Shown: positions 16,602 to 25,089, counted from the stretch's first letter. The stretch is DNA of 33,440 nt from a bacterium (GCA_019912885.1 JAIOHV010000149.1:1-33440), one strand, 5' to 3'. Translations and numbers: made by a program. The notes: generated by a model not told the origin, from the letters alone.

Positions 16602-16614
16602 ACGGGCGAGTCTA
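16602..16614 (-). promoter_or_regulatory. Candidate -10 box for a leaderless transcript of the UDG-like gene
   Basis: On the minus strand TAGACT (16614-16609) is followed by seven bases and then ATG at 16601, with no Shine-Dalgarno between. It is the same hexamer as at 4795-4800. Confidence 0.4.
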
Positions 16615-16648
16615 GATTCGGCGGCGCGACACGCCAAGCGAGTCCGCG

Positions 16649-16676
16649 TTGCGTCGAGGAATCGTTCTGCTAAGAT
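16649..16676 (+). promoter_or_regulatory. Candidate sigma70-type promoter for the isochorismatase-fold gene
   Basis: TTGCGT (16649-16654), a 16-base spacer, then TAAGAT (16671-16676) with a TG extended -10 (TGCTAAGAT). The predicted start leaves a short leader containing the GGAAAGGA Shine-Dalgarno. The -35 match is weak; the extended -10 is the stronger evidence, and the same nonamer precedes the GH5 operon. Confidence 0.4.
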
Positions 16677-16705
16677 CGCGCCCGCATCGTGGAAAGGAAA
16701 TCGAC

Positions 16706-17278
16706 ATGCCCGAATATGGCGAACTTGAAAACTCCCGCGCGTCCACCGCGCTGCTTATCGTCGACGTGCAGGAAAAGCTGTTCCCGTTCATCCACAACCA
16801 CCAGGAACTCGAACGAAGTATCGTCAAGGTCGTGACGTTCTGCCGCCGCCTCGGCATTCCGGTTTTCGTCACCGAACAGTATCCGAAGGGACTGGGCACG
16901 ACGATCCCCTCGGTGCGCGAGGCGATCGGCGACGCGTACAAACCGATACCCAAGACGGTATTCTCGTGCTTCGGCAGCCGCGAATTCGTCGACGCAATCG
17001 ACGACGCGAACGTGGACGTCCTGACCGTCGTCGGCATCGAGACGCATATCTGCGTTCAGCAGACGGCGCTCGCGGGAATCTGGTCCGACGAACTCGAGGT
17101 GCAGATCCTTGCCGACGGCGTCGGTTCGCGAAAGCCGCTCGATCATCAGATCGGTATCGAGCGTCTGCGCGACGAGGGCGCCACGATCGCCACGATCGAG
17201 AGCTTCATGTACGAGATCCTGCTCGAAGCGAAAACGGACGATCACAAAAAGGTCTTCGACCTGTTAACGGATCGCTAG
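16706..17278 (+). CDS. Isochorismatase-fold cysteine hydrolase
   Basis: Cytoplasmic hydrolase of 190 residues from the isochorismatase/nicotinamidase superfamily, YcaC-like branch. The catalytic triad is complete: Asp20 in LLIVDVQEKL, Lys83 in PKTVFSCF, and Cys116 in VVGIETHICVQQTA. The substrate is not predictable; many members are amidases or have no known substrate. ATG 16706 is preceded by GGAAAGGA at good spacing and gives the family N-terminus. Transcribed divergently from the UDG-like gene and followed by the M23 peptidase gene 101 bases later, which seems to have its own promoter. Confidence 0.92.
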   Translation: MPEYGELENSRASTALLIVDVQEKLFPFIHNHQELERSIVKVVTFCRRLGIPVFVTEQYPKGLGTTIPSVREAIGDAYKPIPKTVFSCFGSREFVDAIDDANVDVLTVVGIETHICVQQTALAGIWSDELEVQILADGVGSRKPLDHQIGIERLRDEGATIATIESFMYEILLEAKTDDHKKVFDLLTDR

Positions 17279-17367
17279 TGCGCCCGGGCGGATCGCGGCT
17301 TAAAGTAAAGTCGTCGCAAACATTGTCCAACTATCGATAATCCTTGCTTTTCATACGCACCGCGGGT

Positions 17368-17379
17368 TAACCTCTACCC
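17368..17379 (+). promoter_or_regulatory. Candidate -10 box for a leaderless transcript of the M23 peptidase gene
   Basis: TAACCT (17368-17373) is followed by six bases (CTACCC) and ATG 17380, and there is no Shine-Dalgarno. TTGCTT at 17344-17349 lies 18 bases before TAACCT and is a possible -35. Compare TAGACT-TTCCCC-ATG at 4795. Confidence 0.4.
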
Positions 17380-18714
17380 ATGCCACGCAAGACACCGCCC
17401 AAGACGCGGCCGGCCCGCCGGTCGACGTTCCTTTTGCGTGTCTTTCTGGTCGTTTTCGGCGCCGCGCTGATCTATGGCGAGCTGCGCGCGCTCAACTGGA
17501 TCGAGCGCCGGGAGTTGCGTTCACGCGAGGCCGAGGCGCTCTGGGTGCCGCCCCCGGCGACGCACGTCGTTCGCGGCGGCGTCCTTTCGGGCGAGGCGAT
17601 CGGCGCTTCCTTCGAACGCGCGGGCATCCCCGGCGTCACGGCCGGCGACATCATCCGCGAGCTTCGCGCCGAGGGCACCTTCGATTTTCGTCGCTGCCGC
17701 CCGGGCGATCCGTTTGCGGCGCGGATGTTCGACGACGGTTCTCTCGTCCGGTTCACGTACGTTCTCGATCCTCTGCGCCGCATCGTCATCGAGCGCGGCG
17801 ACGATGGCGATCTATTCGCGCGGGTCGACGAGTTGCCGACCGAGACGGCGACCGTGGTCATCGAGGGTTCGATAACGTCGACATTTTACGAATCGATTCT
17901 CGGGCGCGGCGAGTTACCCCGGCTCGCGGGCAACGTCGTTCAGGTTTTCGAATACGACATCGACTTCGTGCAGGACGTGCGCGAAGGCGACCGCTGGCGG
18001 ATCCTTCTCGAACGCGTCACGCACAAGGACGCGGTCGTCGACTACGGCCGGATTTTCGCGGCCGAATACGTCGGCAAACAGGCCGGCACGGTGAAGGGCT
18101 ATTGGTTCGATCACGAGAATAAGGAAATCGCCGGCTTTTATAACGAGAAGGGCGAGCGCCTGAAAAAATTCCTGTTGCGCGCGCCGCTCGACGTCCTGCG
18201 CGTGACGAGCCGTTTCGGAATGCGTTTTCACCCGACACTCAAGAGTCGGCGCATGCACACGGGCATGGACTACGGCGCCCCGACCGGCACGCGCGTCTGG
18301 GCCGTCGCCGACGGAGTCGTCACGCACGCGGGGCGCATGGGCGGATACGGCAATCTCGTCGCCGTCAACCACGGCGGGCTGACATCGCGTTACGCCCACC
18401 TGTCGAAAATCCACGTTCGCCGCGGGCAACGGGTCAGTCAGCGCCAGGTGATCGGGCGCGTCGGATCGACCGGTCGCTCGACGGGACCGCACCTGCACTT
18501 CGAGCTGCTGCAGGGCGGCCGGCACATCAATCCGGCCAAGGTGAAGGTCGGCAATCCGACCAAAATCGACGCCAAGCTCATGCCGCGCCTTCGCGAGATC
18601 ATGGCCGCCGCCGACGCGCGGATGGAATCGACGGCCGTGCTGGCGCCGGACCCCGCCGATAACGTCGCCGCCGGTGTGACGCCTGCCGCAAGCGCGGCCG
18701 AACCCGCCTCCTGA
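17380..18714 (+). CDS. M23 family metallopeptidase (MepM/Csd3-like murein endopeptidase)
   Basis: Membrane-anchored peptidoglycan hydrolase of 444 residues. A basic N-terminus and one helix (about 17-33) anchor it to the inner membrane. The middle (about 65-255) resembles the inhibitory/LysM-like OapA-Csd3 domains of MepM-type proteins. The LytM domain (about 275-390) has the zinc ligands His293 and Asp297 in HTGMDYG and His373 in the HLH at 371-373, plus His340 in YAHL. The C-terminal 55 residues are Ala/Pro-rich and unstructured. The known role of the family is cleavage of peptide cross-links during growth. No Shine-Dalgarno; a leaderless start is likely. It converges with the TMTC-like gene, one base apart. 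Confidence 0.93.
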   Translation: MPRKTPPKTRPARRSTFLLRVFLVVFGAALIYGELRALNWIERRELRSREAEALWVPPPATHVVRGGVLSGEAIGASFERAGIPGVTAGDIIRELRAEGTFDFRRCRPGDPFAARMFDDGSLVRFTYVLDPLRRIVIERGDDGDLFARVDELPTETATVVIEGSITSTFYESILGRGELPRLAGNVVQVFEYDIDFVQDVREGDRWRILLERVTHKDAVVDYGRIFAAEYVGKQAGTVKGYWFDHENKEIAGFYNEKGERLKKFLLRAPLDVLRVTSRFGMRFHPTLKSRRMHTGMDYGAPTGTRVWAVADGVVTHAGRMGGYGNLVAVNHGGLTSRYAHLSKIHVRRGQRVSQRQVIGRVGSTGRSTGPHLHFELLQGGRHINPAKVKVGNPTKIDAKLMPRLREIMAAADARMESTAVLAPDPADNVAAGVTPAASAAEPAS

Positions 18715-18715
18715 A

Positions 18716-20347
18716 TCAGAGCCTCGCGAACGCCTCGCGAATCGCCGCCTCGCCCGATTCGGCAAGGACACCGGCGCCGAGCAACGAGCGCGCGTAGTTT
18801 GCGATCGCCGGCGTCGCCGATCGTTCGATCGCGCCGGCGACTACCAAGGCGGCGTCGTGCGGCCGTCCCTGTTGCAAACGGACCTTCACAAGATTGTCGA
18901 GCGTCTTTACATCGCCGGGGCGAAGCGCCAGCGCCCCGGAAAGAACCGAGGCGGCTTCGTCGAATTTATTCTGGCGTGCGAGCGTCGTGCCGAGGTTATT
19001 CATCGCCGGGGCGTGGCGCGGCTCGATTTCGAGCGCCCGCCGATAATGAGTCTCGGCCGCGGGAAGATCGCCGTCGTGCGCGGCGACGAGGCCGAGGTTG
19101 TAATACCCCAGCGCCCGGTCCGGGCGGTCCACAATCGCCTGATTCCAGAAAATTTCGGGACGGCTCCAGATCCGTGCGCGTTCAAACGTCGTCAGGGCCA
19201 GAACGCACGCGATCAGCATGAGGGTCGGCACCGCCACGTTGCCCGCGCGGCCCCCCAGAAGCGAGCGCGACAGATCGCCGAGCGCGATCGCGAAACCACA
19301 GAGCGGCAGGAGAAAATAGCGCTCCGCGATCGGCATGCCGATGGGCACGATGTTCGACGAGGGCAGGTAAGTCAGCCACGCGATCGCAAGCCCAAGCGAG
19401 GCTACGGGATGTTTTTGCCGCAAACGCCAGGCCGCAAACGGCAACCCGACGAAGAACGCGATCCCGATAAGAATGTGCGGCGCATCAATCGGTGCTTCGG
19501 GGAAAAAAATGCGCGCGTTTATCGGGAACAGGAAGCGCGTCACGTACACGCCCGGCGCCGCCAGCACCCGCAGCAGGTGTTCGCCGAGATTCCCCCCGGC
19601 GTCGATCTGGGCGACGCGGCCGACGAGCATCGTGCGGACGATGAAGTAGATCGCCGCGAACACGAACGTCAACGCGATAACGGGCTTCGCACCTCGACGG
19701 TCGATCGACGGATCGGCGGTCGCCGCCGACACCATCAGCACGAACGGCGCGACGACGCCCGTCTCCTTGAACAGCATGGCGATCAGCGCGAACAAGGCCG
19801 CCGCGAACATGTATCCGTCCCGGCGGCGGTCGACGCAGCGCATCCCGAATTGAAAGACCAGCACCGACGAGAGCAGCCAGACCGCGCACCAAAGCGTCGC
19901 CTGCGCGCTTACCCACGCCGCCGCCTCGGCGCTCATGGGATGGATGGCGACAAGGCTCGCGGCGAGGGCGGCGGCGCGATTGTCGCCGCCGCGTAAATAC
20001 GCGACGAGGCTGTGGATGACGCCGACGACATTGAGAAACACCAGCAGCGAGAACACGTGATACCCGGACGGGTTCGCGTTGAAAATCGCGTGCTGGGCGG
20101 CATACGCGCTTGTCGCGAGCGGCCGATAGATCATCCGCGCCTGTTCGGGATGCGCGACAGCCGTCTCGGGGTTTGAGAAGAAGAAGGGAAGATTCGCGAG
20201 GCGCCGGATCGCCGGATTGTCGCGAACGTAATAGAGATCGTCGTAAATGAAATCGCCGGGGATCGCGCGCGCGTAAAGCAGCACGATCAGAAGGCCGATG
20301 AAAACGCCCGCGTAGCGGACGGTCGCGGGATCACGCGCCGGCGTCAT
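18716..20347 (-). CDS. TMTC-like polytopic membrane protein with C-terminal TPRs
   Basis: Inner-membrane protein of 543 residues with about ten membrane helices (roughly residues 10-400) followed by TPR repeats. An acidic motif in the first external loop, GDFIYDDLYYVRDNP (residues 30-44), is typical of GT-C glycosyltransferases of the TMTC/PMT group that use lipid-linked sugars. The TPR part begins near 415: ALGYYNLGLVAAHDGDLPAA, then MNNLGTTLARQNKFDEAASV, LALRPGDVKTLDNLVKVRLQ. The family relation is clear; glycosyltransferase activity is inferred. The start at 20347 is the only well placed ATG but has no clear Shine-Dalgarno. Its stop is one base from the M23 gene stop. Confidence 0.85.
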   Translation of the reverse strand: MTPARDPATVRYAGVFIGLLIVLLYARAIPGDFIYDDLYYVRDNPAIRRLANLPFFFSNPETAVAHPEQARMIYRPLATSAYAAQHAIFNANPSGYHVFSLLVFLNVVGVIHSLVAYLRGGDNRAAALAASLVAIHPMSAEAAAWVSAQATLWCAVWLLSSVLVFQFGMRCVDRRRDGYMFAAALFALIAMLFKETGVVAPFVLMVSAATADPSIDRRGAKPVIALTFVFAAIYFIVRTMLVGRVAQIDAGGNLGEHLLRVLAAPGVYVTRFLFPINARIFFPEAPIDAPHILIGIAFFVGLPFAAWRLRQKHPVASLGLAIAWLTYLPSSNIVPIGMPIAERYFLLPLCGFAIALGDLSRSLLGGRAGNVAVPTLMLIACVLALTTFERARIWSRPEIFWNQAIVDRPDRALGYYNLGLVAAHDGDLPAAETHYRRALEIEPRHAPAMNNLGTTLARQNKFDEAASVLSGALALRPGDVKTLDNLVKVRLQQGRPHDAALVVAGAIERSATPAIANYARSLLGAGVLAESGEAAIREAFARL

Positions 20348-20418
20348 GATCGGATGATGACATGAGCCGGGATTTGCCGCGACACCCGCGCGCGCTCGCT
20401 CGCGGAGCGGGCGGGGGC

Positions 20419-21438
20419 TCAGAAATCGATGTGCCCCGTGGGCTCATAGCCCAACACCCGCTGGGCTTTCGCCATATCCAGAAGGCACGTGTATTTCTGC
20501 CGTTCCTTGTCCACGTCGTAGTAGTACTGCGTCAAACCGAGCACGCGCTGGATCTTGTTGACGAACGGCAGCAGCGGCTCCGGAAGGCTGACGACGGGCG
20601 CGCCGGAAAGCTCGGCGATCGTGGAGATCGGCGCGGTGTCCGCTCCGGCGATATTGAAAATGCCGTGGGCGTTTTTCTTGAACAGCGAAAGCTGGATCGC
20701 CTGGATGACGTCCTTCATGTGCAGAAGGTTGATCATCGGATTGAAGCCCATCGTCTTCACAATCGGCTTGGAGTCGAAATACGCGTTGAGCTGCCCGTCC
20801 ACCTTGCGCCCGATGATGTTGGACATCCGCAGGATGACGATGCGCATCGACTTGTTGTCCATCATCGAGCGGCAGATCATGTCCGCGTCCACGCGATCCT
20901 TCACCCACTGATCGGCGTTCGAGCCGAAATTCAGGTCCGCATTTTCGTCCAGGTAGATGGGGTTGTTCGGGCGAAGCTTGTAAACGACATCCGAGCTTTT
21001 GAAAACGAATTTGCGGATATGGCCCGACTCGATGCACGTTTCGAGAAGCGCCTTCGTCCCGAGCACGTTCAGCGCGTGCACATCCTCGCTGTGATACACG
21101 CGCGTCTTGAACGCCAGGTGCACGACGGCGTTGATGTTCGCCTCGACGAAGAGGCGCGAATAAAACAGATTTTTCAGCTCGCGGGCTTTCAGGATGTCGC
21201 AGGTGCGGTAGATGAAGTTGCCGCGCGGCGCGATGTCGTCCACCCAATACGGGCGATCCTGCTGTCCCACGCCCATCACCACGCCGACCTTCGGATCGCG
21301 GCAAAGATGCGTCGCCAGGTGTCGGCCGATCGACGTCGTCACGCCCGTGATGAGAACGTTGACCTTGTCGTTCGAACGCGGCGGCGCGCCCTTGCGGGGT
21401 CGCGTGGCAGGTACGGGGCTGGTGCGTTTGGCGGGCAT
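20419..21438 (-). CDS. NAD-dependent epimerase/dehydratase-like SDR
   Basis: Extended-SDR Rossmann protein of 339 residues. An Arg/Lys/Pro-rich N-terminal extension precedes the glycine motif ITGVTTSIGRHL (about 30-41). NAVVHLAFKTRV, NVLGTKALLETC, FKSSDVVYK, ILRMSNIIGR and MINLLHMKDVIQAI are extended-SDR landmarks. The usual YxxxK is not intact: the Lys in DQWVKDRVDAD has Asp, not Tyr, four residues before it. This raises the question whether it is catalytic or only binds nucleotide. It begins three bases after the acyltransferase stop, with no Shine-Dalgarno of its own, which suggests coupled translation and a joint role in lipid or envelope metabolism. Confidence 0.88.
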   Translation of the reverse strand: MPAKRTSPVPATRPRKGAPPRSNDKVNVLITGVTTSIGRHLATHLCRDPKVGVVMGVGQQDRPYWVDDIAPRGNFIYRTCDILKARELKNLFYSRLFVEANINAVVHLAFKTRVYHSEDVHALNVLGTKALLETCIESGHIRKFVFKSSDVVYKLRPNNPIYLDENADLNFGSNADQWVKDRVDADMICRSMMDNKSMRIVILRMSNIIGRKVDGQLNAYFDSKPIVKTMGFNPMINLLHMKDVIQAIQLSLFKKNAHGIFNIAGADTAPISTIAELSGAPVVSLPEPLLPFVNKIQRVLGLTQYYYDVDKERQKYTCLLDMAKAQRVLGYEPTGHIDF

Positions 21439-21441
21439 TGT

Positions 21442-22317
21442 TTAAGCGAAAACCGATTGCCGCTCGTCCAGGCCGTGAACGATCATGTCCTGCACGATCA
21501 TTTGCACGCGGTCGGCGAGCATCCGGATGCGTTCCGGATTGTTGATGGTTTCCGGGCCGTATTCCTCGTAGAGATGGATCGGCTCGCCGTACGTGACGTG
21601 GTAGCGGACCGGCATGGGGATCGCGCCGAGCGGTCCGAGCCAGGGGAAAAACGGCGTGATCGGGAAATACGGGAAGCCCAGCATGCGCGCAAGCGGCTTG
21701 ATGTTGCCGATCATGGGCGCCTGCTCTTCGGGACCGATGATGCTGACGGGCACGATCGGCGCCTTGTAGCGAAGCGAAAGTTCGACGAATCCGACATTGA
21801 ACCGCAAGAGCTTGTAGCGCTCGGAAAACAGCTTGCCCGTTCCCTTGGCGCCCTCCGGGAACACCGCGAGAAGCTGATCGTGGCGAAGCAGGTCCTCGAA
21901 GTTGCGCCGCGCGCCGACGACCTGTCCGACGCGGTTGAAAAATACGTTCACGAACGGAAGGAAGCCGGCGAAATTATCGACCATCGCGCGGAGCACGCGC
22001 GGCTTTTTCATGCGGAACAGAACATCGACCGCCAGCATCGAGGCGTCGATCGGAATCACGCCCGAATGGTTCGGGGTCAGGATCGCGCGCCCGCACAGGG
22101 GAACGTTTTCGATTCCCTTCGAGAGCACGCGAAAATAATACTTGTGAAGATAGCTCGCGAACGCAAACGCGAGGATGACGGATTCCTTTTCCATCCCGAA
22201 ATGGTCGTAGCCGAAGCCGTTGTCGTCGGCCTCGATGCCAAGGAGGTGCTGGAACTCCTGGTCGGACAGGAGCTGCTTGGCGAGTTTGACGGCGGCTCGG
22301 CGCTGCGTTCGTGTCAT
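21442..22317 (-). CDS. PlsC-like lysophospholipid/glycerol-phosphate acyltransferase
   Basis: Membrane-associated acyltransferase of 291 residues. Block I is TPNHSGVIPIDASML with His84 and Asp91 (HX6D rather than the classic HX4D), and block III is VFPEGAKGTGKL (153-164). A block IV-like PIVPVSIIGPEEQAPMI follows. It probably transfers an acyl chain to a lysophospholipid or related acceptor. It lies 51 bases downstream of infA and 3 bases upstream of the SDR gene on the same strand. The ATG at 22317 has no clear Shine-Dalgarno. Confidence 0.9.
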   Translation of the reverse strand: MTRTQRRAAVKLAKQLLSDQEFQHLLGIEADDNGFGYDHFGMEKESVILAFAFASYLHKYYFRVLSKGIENVPLCGRAILTPNHSGVIPIDASMLAVDVLFRMKKPRVLRAMVDNFAGFLPFVNVFFNRVGQVVGARRNFEDLLRHDQLLAVFPEGAKGTGKLFSERYKLLRFNVGFVELSLRYKAPIVPVSIIGPEEQAPMIGNIKPLARMLGFPYFPITPFFPWLGPLGAIPMPVRYHVTYGEPIHLYEEYGPETINNPERIRMLADRVQMIVQDMIVHGLDERQSVFA

Positions 22318-22368
22318 GGTCGATTCGATCGTGTCTCGCGCCCGAAGGCCGGGGCGAAAGCCGCGGTA

Positions 22369-22587
22369 TCAGCGTTTTCGGAAAATGATGCGTCCGCGGG
22401 ACAGATCATACGGGGAAAGCTCCACCGTGACCTCGTCGCCCGGAATGATCTTGATTCGGTATTTGCGCATCTTGCCCGTCAGATGGACGAGCGCGTTGTG
22501 CCCGTTTTCGAGCTCCACCCGAAACATCGCGTTCGGCAGGGCCTCCGTGACGCGCGCCTGAACCTCAATGGCTTCTTCCTTTGGCAT
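22369..22587 (-). CDS. infA: Translation initiation factor IF-1
   Basis: OB-fold protein of 72 residues, exactly the normal IF-1 length. It binds the 30S A site and assists IF-2 and IF-3. The family signatures are all there: [59 protein letters not shown] and [13 protein letters not shown] 22587 has a GAGG Shine-Dalgarno. It stands at the head of an acyltransferase-SDR cluster rather than in a ribosomal-protein operon. It lies back to back with the Asp-rich lipoprotein gene across a 243-base intergenic region. Confidence 0.98.
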   Translation of the reverse strand: MPKEEAIEVQARVTEALPNAMFRVELENGHNALVHLTGKMRKYRIKIIPGDEVTVELSPYDLSRGRIIFRKR

Positions 22588-22749
22588 TCGGCCTCACAAA
22601 AAAACCGGGTCGCCCGCCGCGTCGTTTCCGGCGCGGATTGGGGACCAGCGGCAAATGATTTTGAACAAGCCGGCGAAAATCGCCGAAATGGTTGCGCATC
22701 GTTTAGCGCATTTCGCGCCTCCTGTCGAGCGAATCCGCGCCCCTATGCT

Positions 22750-22778
22750 TTGTGGAATCCGCTGGAATTTGGTAAATT
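22750..22778 (+). promoter_or_regulatory. Candidate promoter for the Asp-rich lipoprotein hydrolase gene
   Basis: TTGTGG (22750-22755), 17-base spacer, TAAATT (22773-22778), in an AT-richer patch about 50 bases before ATG 22831. The rest of the 22588-22830 intergenic region shows no other recognisable feature apart from a 7-base A run at 22598-22604. Confidence 0.35.
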
Positions 22779-22830
22779 CATGCGCCTTTAATTGGGAGCA
22801 TGTTCGCGCTTTTTGCGCGAATACAAACCG

Positions 22831-25089
22831 ATGCGCACAAATCATTCCGCGTGGATCGCGATATTCATTTTCGCGCTCGCCGCCATCGTATCCGGCTGCG
22901 GTTGTGGCGACGATGACGATGACGACGGAACGCCTTCCTACAATTCTCCGACGCCGCCCGACGATGACGCGCCGGACGACGATGGTGTTGACGACGACAC
23001 CGGCGACGATGACTTCGATGACGACAGCTCCGATGACGACGTCGATGACGATAGCGACGACGACGCCACGGATGACGACGACGCATCCGATGACGACACC
23101 GGCGACGACGATACCGCTGATGACGACACGTCCGACGACGACACCGGCGATGACGACACCGGCGACGACGATATCGAAGGCGTGACCATCGTCTTTGACC
23201 GTGCCGATCCCGACTTCTGGGCGTTGCCGTTCCCGAGCGATCTGCATCTCGATCCGGACGGCACGCTCGCCGTTCAGAACTTCCCGAATCCCCGAAACTC
23301 GCCGGTCATCGCGCGCTATCTCGATGTCGGCGATCGCGACGTATCCGGCTTCGGGACAAACGGCGCGACGTTTTTCCAGTTCACCGGTCCCATCGATCCG
23401 GCGACGCTGCCGGCCGACGAAATCGAGTCGCTGCAAACGGCCTCGCCGGTCTTCCTGGTCAGCGTCGATCCCGACGCCGCGGATTTCGGCGCACGTTATC
23501 CGCTCCAGTTCAAATTCAGCGAAAACGCGTCCGTTTATGGCCCGCCGAATTTCCTTTCGATCCTGCCGGTGCCCGGAGTCGCGCTGTTGCACGACACGAC
23601 CTACGCGGTGGTGCTGACGACCGATCTCCTTGATCCCGACGGCGAGCCGCTCGTCTCCAATCCAACCGTGAAGGCGGCTCTTGCCGGCACGGCCGCCGAT
23701 GCCGAATTGAACGCCCTTTTCGCGCCGCTGGCCGGGTGGCTGACCGACAACGGATATTTTTTCACGGAAATCGTGGGCGCGACCGTTTACACGACTTCCG
23801 ATCCGCGCCCGCGCTACGCGGCGCTGCGCGACGATGCCCTGACGCAAGACCTCGACCCCATCGATCCGGGAACGCTGTCGTTCGAGCGCGCACAAACGCG
23901 CTATTACGACGTGCGCGGCGAAGTCGAAATCCCGATCTACCAGCAGGGAGATCCGCCGTACCTTTTCGCCGGCGGCAACATCAAATACGACGCGAACGGC
24001 GATCCGGAATTATATTCTACGCTGACGACACGCTTTGCGCTTTCGATCCCCAAGGGCGACATGCCGCCAGGCGGCTGGCCGATCATGGTCTACAGCCACG
24101 GTACGGGCGGCGACTGGGACAGCTTTATGAACAGCGACCAGACTGCCGACCTCATGGCGCACGCCGGCATCGCGGTCGTGTCCATCGACGCGGTGAACCA
24201 CGGCACGCGCAATCCGTGGGGTGGCGGCGAGGACTTGTTGTTTTACAACGCGCTCAACCCCGAGTCGTTCCGCGACAACGTCGTGCAGTCGGGCGTCGAA
24301 CTCATGGTCGTGCTGCGCCAGGCGGCGGACCTCGTGGTGCCCAAGGAGCTGATCGGGATTTCGAACGACGCGATTTTCGACATGGAATACGCGTATTACG
24401 CCGGGCATTCGCAGGGGTCCACCGTCGCGCCGGTGACGGTGACACTCGATCCCGATATTCGCGCCGCGTTCCTGTCCGGCGCGGGCGCGTACATCATCTA
24501 CACGATGCTTTACAAGGACGCGCCGTTCCCGATCCGGCCGCTCGTGGGGCTTGGCCTGTTCCTGAACGCGCAGGAGATGGCGGCGGAACTTGACGAGTTC
24601 CACCCGGCGCTGTCTCTCGTGCAGCACCTCGCGGATTCCGTCGACGGCGCGGGGCTGAACCGCTACTACTACCTGGACACCATCGACGGCTCACGCCCAA
24701 AGCACATCTTCCAATCCCAGGGCATCACGGATACCTACGTCACCTGGCAAAACGAGCACGTCTTCTCGGTGACTTCCGGGCTCGACGTCGTCGGCGACGT
24801 GCTGCTCGACGACCTCGCGTGGCGAACGCTGCTGGCCGGCGGCCAGTTGCTCGAGGATGCCGGCATCAGCGGCAACGAGTTCGATCTGCACGGGAACCCG
24901 ATGACGGCCGTCACCGCGCAATACCCCGCCCCCGAAGGCGGGCAGGACGGGCATTTCGTCTACAAGTATTTCCCGTCGCTACGTCACCGCGTGGGCTGCT
25001 TTTTCAAAACCGATCTCGAGGACGGCATCCCGACCTTCGTGCCCGAGCAGGAAGCCGGGTCCGAGGACCAATACGCGCCGTGTGACTAG
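22831..25089 (+). CDS. Lipoprotein alpha/beta hydrolase with Asp-rich linker (bacterial lipase/VolA-like)
   Basis: Lipoprotein of 752 residues. The signal peptide ends in lipobox VSGC (lipidated Cys23), then an Asp/Thr/Gly linker (27-114). Residues about 117-360 (WALPFPSDLHLDPDGTLAVQ and on) resemble the N-terminal domain of bacterial virulence-factor lipases such as VolA. The catalytic domain has the oxyanion loop YSHGTGG (421-427) and nucleophile elbow GHSQG with Ser527; His in GQDGHFVYKYFPS is the likely last triad member. It probably cleaves an ester or lipid at the cell surface or in the periplasm; substrate unknown. I chose ATG 22831 because it begins directly with the signal peptide; an upstream TTG (22792) is unlikely. 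Confidence 0.87.
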   Translation: MRTNHSAWIAIFIFALAAIVSGCGCGDDDDDDGTPSYNSPTPPDDDAPDDDGVDDDTGDDDFDDDSSDDDVDDDSDDDATDDDDASDDDTGDDDTADDDTSDDDTGDDDTGDDDIEGVTIVFDRADPDFWALPFPSDLHLDPDGTLAVQNFPNPRNSPVIARYLDVGDRDVSGFGTNGATFFQFTGPIDPATLPADEIESLQTASPVFLVSVDPDAADFGARYPLQFKFSENASVYGPPNFLSILPVPGVALLHDTTYAVVLTTDLLDPDGEPLVSNPTVKAALAGTAADAELNALFAPLAGWLTDNGYFFTEIVGATVYTTSDPRPRYAALRDDALTQDLDPIDPGTLSFERAQTRYYDVRGEVEIPIYQQGDPPYLFAGGNIKYDANGDPELYSTLTTRFALSIPKGDMPPGGWPIMVYSHGTGGDWDSFMNSDQTADLMAHAGIAVVSIDAVNHGTRNPWGGGEDLLFYNALNPESFRDNVVQSGVELMVVLRQAADLVVPKELIGISNDAIFDMEYAYYAGHSQGSTVAPVTVTLDPDIRAAFLSGAGAYIIYTMLYKDAPFPIRPLVGLGLFLNAQEMAAELDEFHPALSLVQHLADSVDGAGLNRYYYLDTIDGSRPKHIFQSQGITDTYVTWQNEHVFSVTSGLDVVGDVLLDDLAWRTLLAGGQLLEDAGISGNEFDLHGNPMTAVTAQYPAPEGGQDGHFVYKYFPSLRHRVGCFFKTDLEDGIPTFVPEQEAGSEDQYAPCD
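22909..23172 (+). repeat. Asp-rich coding repeat with 15-base tandem units
   Basis: Encodes the Asp-rich linker (residues 27-114) of the lipoprotein hydrolase. From 23089 to 23163 there are five tandem 15-base units close to GATGACGACACCGGC (23089, 23104, 23119, 23134, 23149) plus a partial sixth, giving the pentapeptide DDDTG/A/S. Such in-frame units can change number by slippage without breaking the frame. Confidence 0.85.

Noticed and set aside
22598-22615. GC patch followed by seven T upstream of infA on the minus strand
   Set aside because: The stem is only four bases, and the position, just before the infA start, makes a terminator unlikely.
20362-22791. 809-codon open frame on the plus strand
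   Set aside because: It lies antisense to infA, the acyltransferase and the SDR, all clearly real. The translation is Arg/His/Asp-rich with no domain, the usual shadow frame of GC-rich genes.
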